This document shows, one piece after another, positions 25,477 to 33,924 of a stretch of 64,000 bases of DNA. Every line of letters begins with the position of its first letter. Position 1 is the first letter of the stretch. The notes under the pieces are model-generated. The model was given only the letters and a program-made list of their open reading frames with translations. It did no database searches and was not told where the DNA came from. The position numbers and the translations under genes were made by a program. Origin of the DNA: CAYPLH01 sp964411505 (GTDB lineage Bacteria > Bacillota > Clostridia > CAYPLH01 > DUMO01); NCBI GenBank assembly GCA_964411505.1, contig CAYPLH010000012.1, positions 18,040 through 82,039 on the forward strand, written 5' to 3'.

Positions 25477-26448
25477 TCACCACAAACTACTATCAGTTAA
25501 TCTCTTTGATATCCAATTCATTGAAAGAAGTAAAGAAATATTTATTACCGAGTTAAACAAATCAACAGCAGTAGCAAATGGAAAATTCGGGATCATTCCC
25601 TTATCTCCTCCAAGACCCACTTTATAAACATATGTGGAAATTACCTCTGATGCTGGTAAGTTTAATTGATTCTGCAGTAAAAATATATTTTCAAAACCAA
25701 CATTCATGATTCTTCCTGAACGCAAGATCAGCATTATAACAATTGTTGGCAAAATCCCCGGAATATCAATGTGAATAATTCTTTTAAATCTGCCTGCTCC
25801 ATCCACAATTGCAGCCTCCTGCAGTGATGGGTCAATAGCAGACAAAGCTGCAAGATATATTATTGTACCCCACCCTGTATCCTGCCATATATTTGACCAG
25901 ACATATATGGATTTAAAATACTTCGGAATACCAATATAATTAAGAGGCTCTTTTCCGAAAAATTTTGCTACCTCAGCTAACATCCCAAACCTTGGGTTTA
26001 GAAATTGCATTACCATACCAACCATTGTAACCGTTGATATAAAGTGAGGGAGATATGTGGACATTTGCACGGTTTTTCTATACAGCTTATTCCGTGTACT
26101 GTTTAATGCCAGCGCTAATAATATTGGAAATGGGAAGCCGGCAATAAGTCCATACAAACTCACCCCTATCGTATTCTTCATTACCCTCGGAAAAAAATAT
26201 GAGTTTACAAACCTATCAAAATGTTTTAATCCTACCCACGGACTACCAAAAATCCCCTTGGTTGCAACAAAATCCTTAAACGCCAGCTGTACCCCATACA
26301 TAGGAATATATTTGAAAATTATAATATATGCCAGTGGAGGCAAAATCAGCAAGAATAGCTGATAATTATTTCTTATTTCTTTTAAAATTTTGTTTTTTTT
26401 GACCGGCGAAGTTGTGGCATTGTTATGGGCTAAACTTCTTTTCTTCAC
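25477..26448 (-). CDS. Carbohydrate ABC transporter permease, LplB-like, system B
   Basis: A 323-residue permease, first gene of the ABC-B unit. YQLFLLILPPLAYIIIFKYIPMYGVQLAFKDF is the typical first span, and QEAAIVDGAGRFKRIIHIDIPG is the EAA loop. The C-terminal ISKRLTDSSLW is typical of the group. The start is uncertain: GTG at 26448 has no good ribosome binding site, while an ATT codon four codons upstream would sit 7 bases after AGGTAGGG. A direct-repeat activator site lies about 100 bases upstream at 26545-26572. The AraC regulator gene is upstream on the same strand. Confidence 0.9.
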   Translation of the reverse strand: MKKRSLAHNNATTSPVKKNKILKEIRNNYQLFLLILPPLAYIIIFKYIPMYGVQLAFKDFVATKGIFGSPWVGLKHFDRFVNSYFFPRVMKNTIGVSLYGLIAGFPFPILLALALNSTRNKLYRKTVQMSTYLPHFISTVTMVGMVMQFLNPRFGMLAEVAKFFGKEPLNYIGIPKYFKSIYVWSNIWQDTGWGTIIYLAALSAIDPSLQEAAIVDGAGRFKRIIHIDIPGILPTIVIMLILRSGRIMNVGFENIFLLQNQLNLPASEVISTYVYKVGLGGDKGMIPNFPFATAVDLFNSVINISLLLSMNWISKRLTDSSLW

Positions 26449-26851
26449 AGATGTACTAATAAAGCATCCCTACCTTTCAATTCTATTTCTTAACTCAACC
26501 ATCCACCGCAATTTCAATTTTAACATCGAATTATCAATTTTACAGAGACATTTAATAATTTTCGTGGTGACAATCAGTAATCCCTTATAAACGTACTATT
26601 ATAGCGTATACTAGTGCAGTAAAAATCCATTAGTTTCAATATATAAATACAACTGATTTAAATTTAGAAGTTTTTCAGGTCGGAATTTTAAGCAGGGTAA
26701 GTGCATATTTTTCGTATTAGTAGGTGTAATTCATTAAGACCACATGGACATGTAACACTTTAAATAAATTCAGCGAAATTTAAGTCAAATGCAATGAAAT
26801 TATTATGGTGATTTAAAATGTTATTAAAAACTTTTATTTCATAGAAAAACT
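26449..26851. other. Promoter region of ABC system B
   Basis: No gene is seen. It contains the direct-repeat activator site at 26545-26572 and AT-rich DNA up to the stop codon of the AraC regulator at 26852. No clear terminator hairpin for the regulator is visible, so some read-through into the transporter genes is possible. Confidence 0.55.
26545..26572 (-). promoter_or_regulatory. Direct-repeat activator site (copy 5), facing the system-B permeases
   Basis: On the minus strand: TGTCAC (26572-26567), 16 bases, TGTCTC (26550-26545), 22-bp period. The second half with its right flank (TGTCTCTGTAAAAT) resembles the same half of the GH4 site (TGTCTCTGTTAAAAT). Confidence 0.7.
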
Positions 26852-29140
26852 TTAACCTTGTCGAAGTGAACTAGGAATGTCTCCACAATATCGCTTATAT
26901 GCCCTCCGAAATGTCCTTACACTGTTATAACCTACCTGCTCTGCTATCTTGCTAATTGGTAGTTCGGATTCATTAATTAGCCGCTTTGCTTTTTCCATAC
27001 GGATTTTCTCAAGGTAATGAGAAAAGTATTCTCCAGTCTGTTCTTTAAAAAACTTTGATAAATGCACCTCTGTCATATTAAATCTAGAGGCAACCGATGC
27101 GCGGCTTATTTGCTGATCCATATAATAATTGTGTAAGTATTCCAATATATCTTCGCTTTTATCTTTATTTAATTCAGATGAAATTTTACTACACATAAAC
27201 GAATATAAAGCTTTTATCCTTTCCCAGTCTACCTCTGCTGATTCTCCTGAAACAACTGATTCTATTCTCTCATAAAGCAGTGTATCTAGCATTTCCCCAC
27301 TTTTTAGTTTTGAGCGAGATGCTATTTTTATTAAGGTTCCACGTATTTCATACAAAAATGTAAATAGCATGCTGCCAGATATGCTTCTGTTTACAAAATT
27401 CTCCGCATAAAGCAGATCCAATATCTCCAGCGTCTCCTTCTCATCTCCATTACTGCAAAGATTGATAAGCTTGGTTTCAATCTCTAAAGGATAATAATAG
27501 TAGCTTCGTTGTTCGGGTGATTGAACATACCAGCGCACAACATCCTCATCAACAACCGCATTATATCTTAATGCTTCAAGAGCTTCTCTATAAGAATTGT
27601 AGATATCTGCCAAAGATGAATATGCCAAGCCGGATGCAAAACTTACATATATTTCGTTGTTCTGCATAAGCAATCCACCAACTTCTGATGCTATATTTCT
27701 AACTACATTCCTGATCTGCTGTTCATCATTGAAGTTAAATACAAGTAAACCTGCAAGCATATCCTCAGAAATCTCGTGTAATAAAACCCTATCTTTAAAC
27801 ACATTGCTTATTGCCTTTGAAGTAACCACCTTTGCAATATTCAACTCATTAAGCATCCCGTCCTCACCGGTTTTCTTGCAGCCTTCGATTTTAAGAATAA
27901 GCACAGAATATTTACATCCAGCTAAGTCTATACCGGTATTTTTCATAGCGCCATTCAGTTCACTCATCTTAATGAAGTTTCCTCTAAAAAGCCTTTCCAA
28001 AAAAGCTGCACGGAGTATTGGAACCTTTTCTTGAATCTCAGACCTTAATTCTTTGTTAGTCCTTAATAATTCAGAAATGGAACCATGTATGAATTCAAAA
28101 GTATTGTTTTTTTCACCATCGTCAACAAAACTTAAATTCCCTTTTATGATATCTACCAGCTTCCTTATAGGAAGACTGTTCCTATTTGCAAGGAATAAAG
28201 ATAAAAGAGAACCTAAAACAACAACTACCAGAAGTATAACTATTGTAATATTTTTTATTGCATTAACTTTATTCATTACCATTCCTGTTGGGGCGCCTAA
28301 TACGTATAACCAACCATTATAAGGAGAAATGGAATAGGAAACAATAAAGTCTGGGTTTCTTTTCAAACTTCCCATATCTCCATGTTCCTCCAAGTCATCA
28401 ATAGAAAGATAGTCTATCCTAGAATTGTCTTTATTTACAGAAGCAATGACTTCTCCCTTTTCATCTGCAATATAAGCCCAGCCATTTTCGCCTGCAAGAT
28501 TTGCCAAAAGTCTCTCGATTTCATTAACATTAATATCAATAATGATAATACCCCGAGCATCAGCATTAAAGTTTTCTATGGGGAGAGATAAAACATAGTT
28601 TACTGAAGTTTTTTCCGCACTTGTGTATGCTGGATTAATTATTGAAGGTATGAATTCTCCAACATATTTTTTAGACCAAAAATCCTTATGCCAGCTTTCA
28701 TAATCCATACCACCGGATTTGAAGAAGCCCTTATAAAATATAGCCTCTCTGTTTGTACAGCTCACCGGTGTAATCAAGACCTTTTCATCTTTAATATAAA
28801 TAATACAATCCCTTATGAAATTATTGTTAACCCTATAAGTTAGAAGATCCTTTTGCATATTTAGATATAAGCTGTAATCAGTTTCGGTTACCAAAAGTTT
28901 ACTTGTATTTTGACTTAAAGAAAGCTGCTGTGTCACACCTTGTATCTCTTTTAAGCGAGTGTCCAGAATATCCATGCTTTGCTTTATCATACTCAGTGAG
29001 GAACTGACGGCCTCGTCCTGAATAATGCCAAAGGCCTTATGATATATGAAGCTGCCCATTACCAAAGGTATAAGTAAAATTAAAATATATGAAACTAAAA
29101 ACCTATAAAAGACACCTAACTTGTTACTCATCTTAATCAT
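26852..29140 (-). CDS. Membrane-anchored AraC-family regulator, system B
   Basis: A 762-residue sensor-regulator. Span 1 is at about residues 10-32 and span 2 at about 296-316 (ITIVILLVVVVLGSLLSLFLA). Between them is an extracytoplasmic Cache-like domain (WAYIADEKGEVIASVNKD, GWLYVLGAP). A central cytoplasmic region precedes the C-terminal AraC domain, from LEYLHNYYMDQQISRASVASR to YKRYCGDIPSSLR. GGAAGGAAG lies upstream of ATG. It is the gene upstream of the ABC-B permeases and is the best candidate to bind the 22-bp direct repeats, since two of the five copies precede its cognate transporter genes. A roughly 310-base leader with possible RNA structure precedes it. Confidence 0.93.
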   Translation of the reverse strand: MIKMSNKLGVFYRFLVSYILILLIPLVMGSFIYHKAFGIIQDEAVSSSLSMIKQSMDILDTRLKEIQGVTQQLSLSQNTSKLLVTETDYSLYLNMQKDLLTYRVNNNFIRDCIIYIKDEKVLITPVSCTNREAIFYKGFFKSGGMDYESWHKDFWSKKYVGEFIPSIINPAYTSAEKTSVNYVLSLPIENFNADARGIIIIDINVNEIERLLANLAGENGWAYIADEKGEVIASVNKDNSRIDYLSIDDLEEHGDMGSLKRNPDFIVSYSISPYNGWLYVLGAPTGMVMNKVNAIKNITIVILLVVVVLGSLLSLFLANRNSLPIRKLVDIIKGNLSFVDDGEKNNTFEFIHGSISELLRTNKELRSEIQEKVPILRAAFLERLFRGNFIKMSELNGAMKNTGIDLAGCKYSVLILKIEGCKKTGEDGMLNELNIAKVVTSKAISNVFKDRVLLHEISEDMLAGLLVFNFNDEQQIRNVVRNIASEVGGLLMQNNEIYVSFASGLAYSSLADIYNSYREALEALRYNAVVDEDVVRWYVQSPEQRSYYYYPLEIETKLINLCSNGDEKETLEILDLLYAENFVNRSISGSMLFTFLYEIRGTLIKIASRSKLKSGEMLDTLLYERIESVVSGESAEVDWERIKALYSFMCSKISSELNKDKSEDILEYLHNYYMDQQISRASVASRFNMTEVHLSKFFKEQTGEYFSHYLEKIRMEKAKRLINESELPISKIAEQVGYNSVRTFRRAYKRYCGDIPSSLRQG

Positions 29141-29243
29141 ACTTCCTTCCTAAACAAACTAATATATCTGCATAATAAGCTTTTTACCTCTTAACAGGCA
29201 GGTAAATTAAAGTAAAAAATTTACATCCAGCATACATCATTGT

Positions 29244-29442
29244 ACTATCGGGCAATCATATTGATTGCTTCCGGCAAGTAGTAAAGCGACTTTTTCCGCA
29301 GGTCGGTAAAAAATTGCAACGTAAGTTAAATACCTATGGTGCAATCTGATGCAATCTAATATGATTATCCAACCTTCCAAGGAAGGCTGCTGCAAAGCTA
29401 TGTCCGTACAGCTTGCAGCAGAAAAGTCGCACAGCAACTTTT
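29244..29442 (-). ncRNA. Candidate structured 5' leader of the AraC-B gene
   Basis: Read on the minus strand: AAAAGTTGC-TGT-GCGACTTTT (29442-29422) can form a hairpin; its right arm can instead pair with GAAAAAGTCGC at 29297-29287. Between them are CTGCTGCAAGCT/AGCTTTGCAGCAG (about 29421-29386), the palindrome CCTTCCTTGGAAGG (29386-29373), and further on GCAATCAATATGATTGC (about 29268-29252). No known riboswitch signature was recognised. The assignment as RNA is inferred only from complementarity. Confidence 0.4.
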
Positions 29443-29678
29443 CTTATGATAATCTTGCTATCATTATATCATGTTTCATTTATGAGGATAATATATCACA
29501 CTTTTAATATGAAGTAAATATGCGTCCTTTCATTTAGATTTACATATTTTTACTGATTTTGTTTCAGTTGGTATCCCAAGCAAGACAAATAGACACGATT
29601 CTGTAGGTATAAAATTTATATTGCCGTTGTAGTACTACTCTCCTGCAAAAATTATTTCAAAAGATGGTATGGAGCCTC

Positions 29679-29707
29679 TTGACAGCTCCGTATTACAGTA
29701 GTAATAT
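29679..29707 (+). promoter_or_regulatory. Sigma-A promoter of blaI-blaR1
   Basis: TTGACA (29679-29684), 17 bases, TAATAT (29702-29707): a perfect -35 and near-perfect -10 at ideal spacing. The spacer and -10 are covered by the first BlaI-type dyad, so the promoter should be strong but tightly repressed. Confidence 0.85.
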
Positions 29708-29738
29708 ATAGTTATGTATATTACTACTGTAATACGGA
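29687..29738 (+). promoter_or_regulatory. Double BlaI/MecI-type operator, 52-bp perfect palindrome
   Basis: Arms of 22 bases (29687-29708 and 29717-29738) are perfectly complementary around an 8-base centre. Each arm holds a 16-bp dyad of form TATTAC-N4-GTAATA: 29691-29706 (centre AGTA) over the promoter, and 29719-29734 (centre TACT) just after the expected start point. BlaI/MecI repressors bind such dyads as dimers. This implies autorepression of the blaI-blaR1 unit. Confidence 0.88.
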
Positions 29739-29757
29739 ATATGGGAGGTTAGAAATA

Positions 29758-30246
29758 ATGAGTAAATGCAAAATTACCGATTCGGAACTTGAAATAATGA
29801 AGGTTCTGTGGGATAACAATCCTATTTTATCTTCAGATATTGTTAAAGCATTGCATGAAACCGATTGGGATCCAAAAACAATTCACACATTCTTGAGGCG
29901 ACTTGTTTCAAAAAAGCTTGTAAAAGCTAAAAAAAATGGAACTTTTTATGAATACACACCTCTAATAAATAAGACTGAATATATTATTAAAGAGTCAAAA
30001 TCGTTTTTAAAAAAAATTTTTCATGGTTCCATAAGCAACATGGTATACAAGTTCGTAAATGAAGGAGAGCTTTCACCCGATGAGTTTAAAAACCTCAAAG
30101 AAATGATTGATGCTATTGAGAATAAATCTTATGGGTTAAATACTGCCAAAGATGATACAGGGAAGGAGAAATGTCTTAAAAACAGCTCTGGCAAGGCAAA
30201 TCTTACTCAAATTGATTATAAAGGTATAGAGTTTAGGGAGGAATAG
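29758..30246 (+). CDS. blaI-like: BlaI/MecI/CopY-family transcriptional repressor
   Basis: A 162-residue winged-helix repressor. The N-terminal domain (ITDSELEIMKVLWDNNPILSSDIVKAL, KTIHTFLRRLVSKKLVKAKKNG, FYEYTPLI) is typical. The family dimerises through its C-terminal helices and is inactivated by proteolysis after the partner BlaR1-type protease is triggered. The protein is longer than the usual 120-130 residues, with an extra polar C-terminal tail after about residue 125. GGGAGG lies 9 bases upstream of ATG. It is followed after 3 bases by the BlaR1-like gene. Two dyads in the promoter suggest it represses its own operon; other targets are not known. Confidence 0.93.
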   Translation: MSKCKITDSELEIMKVLWDNNPILSSDIVKALHETDWDPKTIHTFLRRLVSKKLVKAKKNGTFYEYTPLINKTEYIIKESKSFLKKIFHGSISNMVYKFVNEGELSPDEFKNLKEMIDAIENKSYGLNTAKDDTGKEKCLKNSSGKANLTQIDYKGIEFREE

Positions 30247-30249
30247 TTT

Positions 30250-33174
30250 ATGGGTATCCTTGCAAAAATCTTTTTGTCTATTGTTAATATTTCTTTTGCT
30301 GGTACAATTGCTGCAATTCTTCTACTGATTATCAAACGAATATTGCGGAACAAATTGAATCCGGCATGGCACTACTATATATGGCTTTTATTAGTCATAA
30401 GACTTATAGTACCGGTATTTCCTCAAAGTTCGTTAAGTCTGTTCAATTTCACAGGAAAAATTCAACAAGAACTTACCGGAAAAATTTTCACAAACGAAAT
30501 TCTGATCGCAAATAATAGTCCTGACAATGCTACAGCCACAGAGAATAAGGAGATTTATCCCTCTGGTAACGAACTGGACTGGGAAGGACATAAAAATAAC
30601 ACCTCATATGGTGCCAGTGAGGGTATTGACTATAGTGAGTTCAGTAATAATACCAATATCAACAATAACACGGATAGCACTTCTTTAAACAAAGCTCCCG
30701 GGCAAGGTGTTGCACAGTTGAGTGGAACAGCTGATATTATTGGCATACTAAGCCTCATATGGTTTTTGGGGGTTATAGGTTTTTTAACATATGCATGTAT
30801 CTTAAATATACATATTAACTACGAAATTAAAAAATGTCCTTCTTTTGCGGATACTGTTGAGCCCAGAGTAGTGTACATCTTTGAAAAGTGTAAAGATTAC
30901 TTAGCCATTAACCGTCATATAACACCGCTGATGTGTGACAATTTTGGTTCGCCCTGCCTGTTTGGATTAATAAAGCCGAAACTGCTGGTACCCAGTGTGA
31001 TGGTAGAAAATATGGCTGAAAAACACCTTAAACATATTTTTCTCCATGAATTGATGCACTTGAAAAGAAAAGATATGGCTTTAAACACAGTATTAATCAT
31101 ATTGAAAGCTGTCTATTGGTTTAATCCACTGTTTTGGTACTGCTTTTCCAAAATACACATTGACTGTGAAGTATCGTGCGACGAATCGGTAATGTTAAGG
31201 CTAAATGATACGGAGTGGATTGAATATGGCAAGACGATACTTGAAACATCAAGATATTATTCCCATATAAAGCCGTCATACTCTGTTGTTGGAATGGTTA
31301 ACAAAAAGAGTGATACCCAAAGGAGAATTTTGAAAGCCATAAATTTCAAAAAGCCTTCTTCCATGCTGATATCTTTAGCAATAGGCGTCACTTTGCTGGT
31401 TGGAATTGTGATGCTGACCGATGGCGTCATTAACCCTTCAAACGATGTAATGACTGAAAACGGATCTATTGATTTTAAAATAACAAGCGGCGAAGAATAT
31501 GCTCATTACAGAAAAGAGAATTCAATTACTGCATTAAAGCGGGACAGTATAGTAAGGACGGGTCCAGGCAATGAATTTGGTGAATGGTGTGTGATTCCCA
31601 AAAACACAATAATCCAATTGACCGGAATGCTGAATGCCAAGTGGTGGACAGCAAAAAGCGTTGCAGCTATAGGATCACCACAGGAAGAAGATTTCGATGG
31701 CAAATCCTCAAATAATATCGGATTTCTAGAAACTGATAATGTAGAGTTCTGGATAAACAAGGATGACTTCTATTACCTAATGGCTCATGATAAACCTCTT
31801 TCTCTGAGCTCTGTAAGTACAAATGATGCAGAAGAATATAGCTGGATAATTAAAACCGACAGAAAAAGTGAAGAGTTGTTTGATCCGGACAATACAATAG
31901 AACTGCAGAGCTCTCCTAGTGCAGATAGCATGATTGTAGGTTATGCGTTTAATAATGATCTGGTCAGGATCAAAAAAGATGATGAGAGAAAAATAATTAA
32001 ACATAATGAATGGATATTGATAGAAAAAGTCCCGTTTTACTATTCCAATTCGTCAGACATCGGATGGGTTAAAGAAGCACATATAGTAGAATTAACCGAA
32101 GAAATGCAGCCGCTGCAGGGTTTTATTAGTAGAAATACTCTAATATATACCGAACCTTCTTTTGATTCTCAAACCATAAATGAAATTTATCCTGAGCTTA
32201 AATGGCTCAAATATAGCCCCATATCGTGCATTCATATACACGATACAAAGGGAGACTGGTGTAAGGTAAGTGCCGGTGTAAACTCATTTACAGGATGGAT
32301 ACCAAAAGGCAATATTTTTTACAAGGTTACCGATGAGATAAAAAATGATATATATCACCCTGAGCCTGACCTTGATATGTTTGTGTTAAAACTGCAGGAA
32401 GAAATTCGGAACAATTCGTCTTTCACTATTAAAGCCGAAGATACGAATGATATTTTAAGACCTAATTTAGAACAAAGGAATATGCTTGCTGATTCCATAA
32501 TAACAGTGTCTGATGTTGTCATGTTCGATGGTGGCATCACAGACTACCGGGAAGCAGCATATCCTTTTTACAGGCTGGAATTCGAAAGCGGCAGCATACC
32601 AGACAACATTGGAACAAGCAACGGTAAAAGTACATATAGCATGGTGGTTACTGTTGAAAATAGCCTGCTGCTTATGATGGGAAGCAATACCTGTTACGAT
32701 TACGGTATTGGAAGAGCTGGGATGCCAGTAAGATTTGTAACCCCAAATGTTGAGTTCATTCAGAAAATAGAGGAGCTTCTACCATCAGAACCAAACAACT
32801 TGAAAAACAGTATCAATTATCTACTGAACGCCAAGCAGATGGAATTCAAAGGAGATTATACCATGAAGGAAGCTATTACAGCAAAGGTACAGATTAATAA
32901 ATGTGTAAGAGCTATAAAATATGCGATGGGCGAGGAAATCCCCGTAGATAGCATTGTAAAAAATATTGAAAGCGGAAAAAACGATAACACCGAAACCGGA
33001 GATAGCAGTAATGAAGACACCGAAAAGAAATACCTCTTTGAGTTCAAATTTGATGATGGAACCACTATTGTTCTTACCTATACCAACAATTACATCGAAT
33101 ATGACGGCAAGTACTACAAGCCTCTGACACAGCCTGAATCTTTGATATCTGGATTGTTTGCAGCCTACTTCTAA
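30250..33174 (+). CDS. BlaR1/MecR1-like M56 membrane metalloprotease with SH3-like sensor domain
   Basis: A 974-residue polytopic membrane protein. The N-terminal part is the M56 peptidase: spans near residues 5-30, 42-58 and 163-188, zinc motif HELMH at 266-270, downstream CEVSCDES at 306-313, and a last span near 370-395. The C-terminal 580 residues lie outside the cell. They contain at least three bacterial SH3-like repeats (around 405-470, 545-620 and 625-690, each with NEFGEW, GWVKEAH or GWIPKGN type turns) and a further unassigned domain. The penicillin-binding sensor domain of BlaR1/MecR1 is not present, so beta-lactam sensing is not supported. It should cleave or trigger the BlaI-like repressor in response to another surface signal, perhaps cell-wall or glycan state. 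Confidence 0.9.
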   Translation: MGILAKIFLSIVNISFAGTIAAILLLIIKRILRNKLNPAWHYYIWLLLVIRLIVPVFPQSSLSLFNFTGKIQQELTGKIFTNEILIANNSPDNATATENKEIYPSGNELDWEGHKNNTSYGASEGIDYSEFSNNTNINNNTDSTSLNKAPGQGVAQLSGTADIIGILSLIWFLGVIGFLTYACILNIHINYEIKKCPSFADTVEPRVVYIFEKCKDYLAINRHITPLMCDNFGSPCLFGLIKPKLLVPSVMVENMAEKHLKHIFLHELMHLKRKDMALNTVLIILKAVYWFNPLFWYCFSKIHIDCEVSCDESVMLRLNDTEWIEYGKTILETSRYYSHIKPSYSVVGMVNKKSDTQRRILKAINFKKPSSMLISLAIGVTLLVGIVMLTDGVINPSNDVMTENGSIDFKITSGEEYAHYRKENSITALKRDSIVRTGPGNEFGEWCVIPKNTIIQLTGMLNAKWWTAKSVAAIGSPQEEDFDGKSSNNIGFLETDNVEFWINKDDFYYLMAHDKPLSLSSVSTNDAEEYSWIIKTDRKSEELFDPDNTIELQSSPSADSMIVGYAFNNDLVRIKKDDERKIIKHNEWILIEKVPFYYSNSSDIGWVKEAHIVELTEEMQPLQGFISRNTLIYTEPSFDSQTINEIYPELKWLKYSPISCIHIHDTKGDWCKVSAGVNSFTGWIPKGNIFYKVTDEIKNDIYHPEPDLDMFVLKLQEEIRNNSSFTIKAEDTNDILRPNLEQRNMLADSIITVSDVVMFDGGITDYREAAYPFYRLEFESGSIPDNIGTSNGKSTYSMVVTVENSLLLMMGSNTCYDYGIGRAGMPVRFVTPNVEFIQKIEELLPSEPNNLKNSINYLLNAKQMEFKGDYTMKEAITAKVQINKCVRAIKYAMGEEIPVDSIVKNIESGKNDNTETGDSSNEDTEKKYLFEFKFDDGTTIVLTYTNNYIEYDGKYYKPLTQPESLISGLFAAYF

Positions 33175-33181
33175 AGAATGG

Positions 33182-33213
33182 GTCAGGGGGATATACACCT
33201 TGTCCCCCTTGAC
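33182..33213 (+). terminator. Hairpin after the blaR1-like gene
   Basis: GTCAGGGGGA (33182-33191) pairs with TCCCCCTTGAC (33203-33213) with one bulged base. It starts 8 bases after the stop codon. The following sequence is only mildly T-rich (ATTTTGTC), so it is a probable, not certain, terminator. Confidence 0.5.
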
Positions 33214-33360
33214 ATCAATCATTTTGTCATAGACTTCGGTAGGAGTTGCTGTAACCCAAATATTCCACAGAAGTATTTTTCCTATGCCTCTGGTGAAAGG
33301 CCGACCAAGGAAGTTATCTACCTAGCCAGTAATTATTTTAACCATTAAGGATTTAAAGGA

Positions 33361-33900
33361 TCAAATTGTTAAAGTTAACTTGTTATTGAGTTTCTCAACA
33401 AGATCCAAAAGATCTATAGGACGATGTATTGTATAATCTGGTATTTCAATTTCACTCGAAGGTTCCATCGGAAACTTTGGTGTCCATTTTAGAAAAACAC
33501 TGGTTATTCCAAATTGATTAGCACCTTTAATATCGCGCCCCAGATGATTTCCCACCATTATGATTCTGCTTTTGTCATTTTCGTTAAGACCCAAAGCTTG
33601 CATAGCAGCTATAAACATTTTAGAGCCGGGTTTTCTTTCTTTGACATCCTCCGAATAAATGTGTGCTGAAAAATATTTGCGCAAGCCAGTGTAATAATGA
33701 ATATTATCAATAGACCTGGTTTTACCATCTGCTACAAGGGCAAGGGTATACCCTCTTTCGAACAAGGTCTTCACCATTACATCCGCTCCCGGTATCACCT
33801 CTGCCTTTATTGCATAACCGTCTTCGTCCTTGACAATAGTTTCTGTATCAACAATGGTATCACCACTATCAAGAAAAATTACAAGTTGTTTTTGTCTCAC
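33361..33900 (-). CDS. HAD-family hydrolase
   Basis: A 179-residue haloacid dehalogenase-like hydrolase, likely a phosphatase for a small sugar phosphate. Motif I is DSGDT with Asp11 as nucleophile; the +2 position is Gly instead of the usual Asp, and Asp14 is next to it. Motif II is LVADGKT, motif III Lys in RKPGSKM, motif IV GNHLGRDI. Start is GTG at 33898-33900 with AGGAGG 6 bases upstream; a nearby ATG is followed at once by TGA and is rejected. It is the last gene of the minus-strand unit after the IolG-like dehydrogenase, about 24 bases apart, so it may act in the same pathway. Confidence 0.88.
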   Translation of the reverse strand: MRQKQLVIFLDSGDTIVDTETIVKDEDGYAIKAEVIPGADVMVKTLFERGYTLALVADGKTRSIDNIHYYTGLRKYFSAHIYSEDVKERKPGSKMFIAAMQALGLNENDKSRIIMVGNHLGRDIKGANQFGITSVFLKWTPKFPMEPSSEIEIPDYTIHRPIDLLDLVEKLNNKLTLTI

Positions 33901-33924
33901 ATTATACCTCCTAAAGTTTAAAGT

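Larger units (their letters stand above)
29141..29757. other. Divergent region: AraC-B leader and blaI promoter
   Basis: No gene is seen. On the minus strand an extended -10 promoter (TGATATAAT, 29463-29471) would start a leader of about 310 bases for the AraC-B gene, with several hairpins at 29244-29442. On the plus strand the blaI promoter and operators lie at 29679-29738. The stretch between 29480 and 29620 is AT-rich without clear features. Confidence 0.55.

Noticed and set aside
29758..33174. Beta-lactam resistance regulator
   Set aside because: The BlaR1-like protein lacks the penicillin-binding sensor domain and no beta-lactamase or PBP2a gene is in the window.
32821..33222. Minus-strand open frame of 133 codons
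   Set aside because: It lies opposite the end of the BlaR1-like gene in the same region and has no recognisable family features or ribosome binding site.
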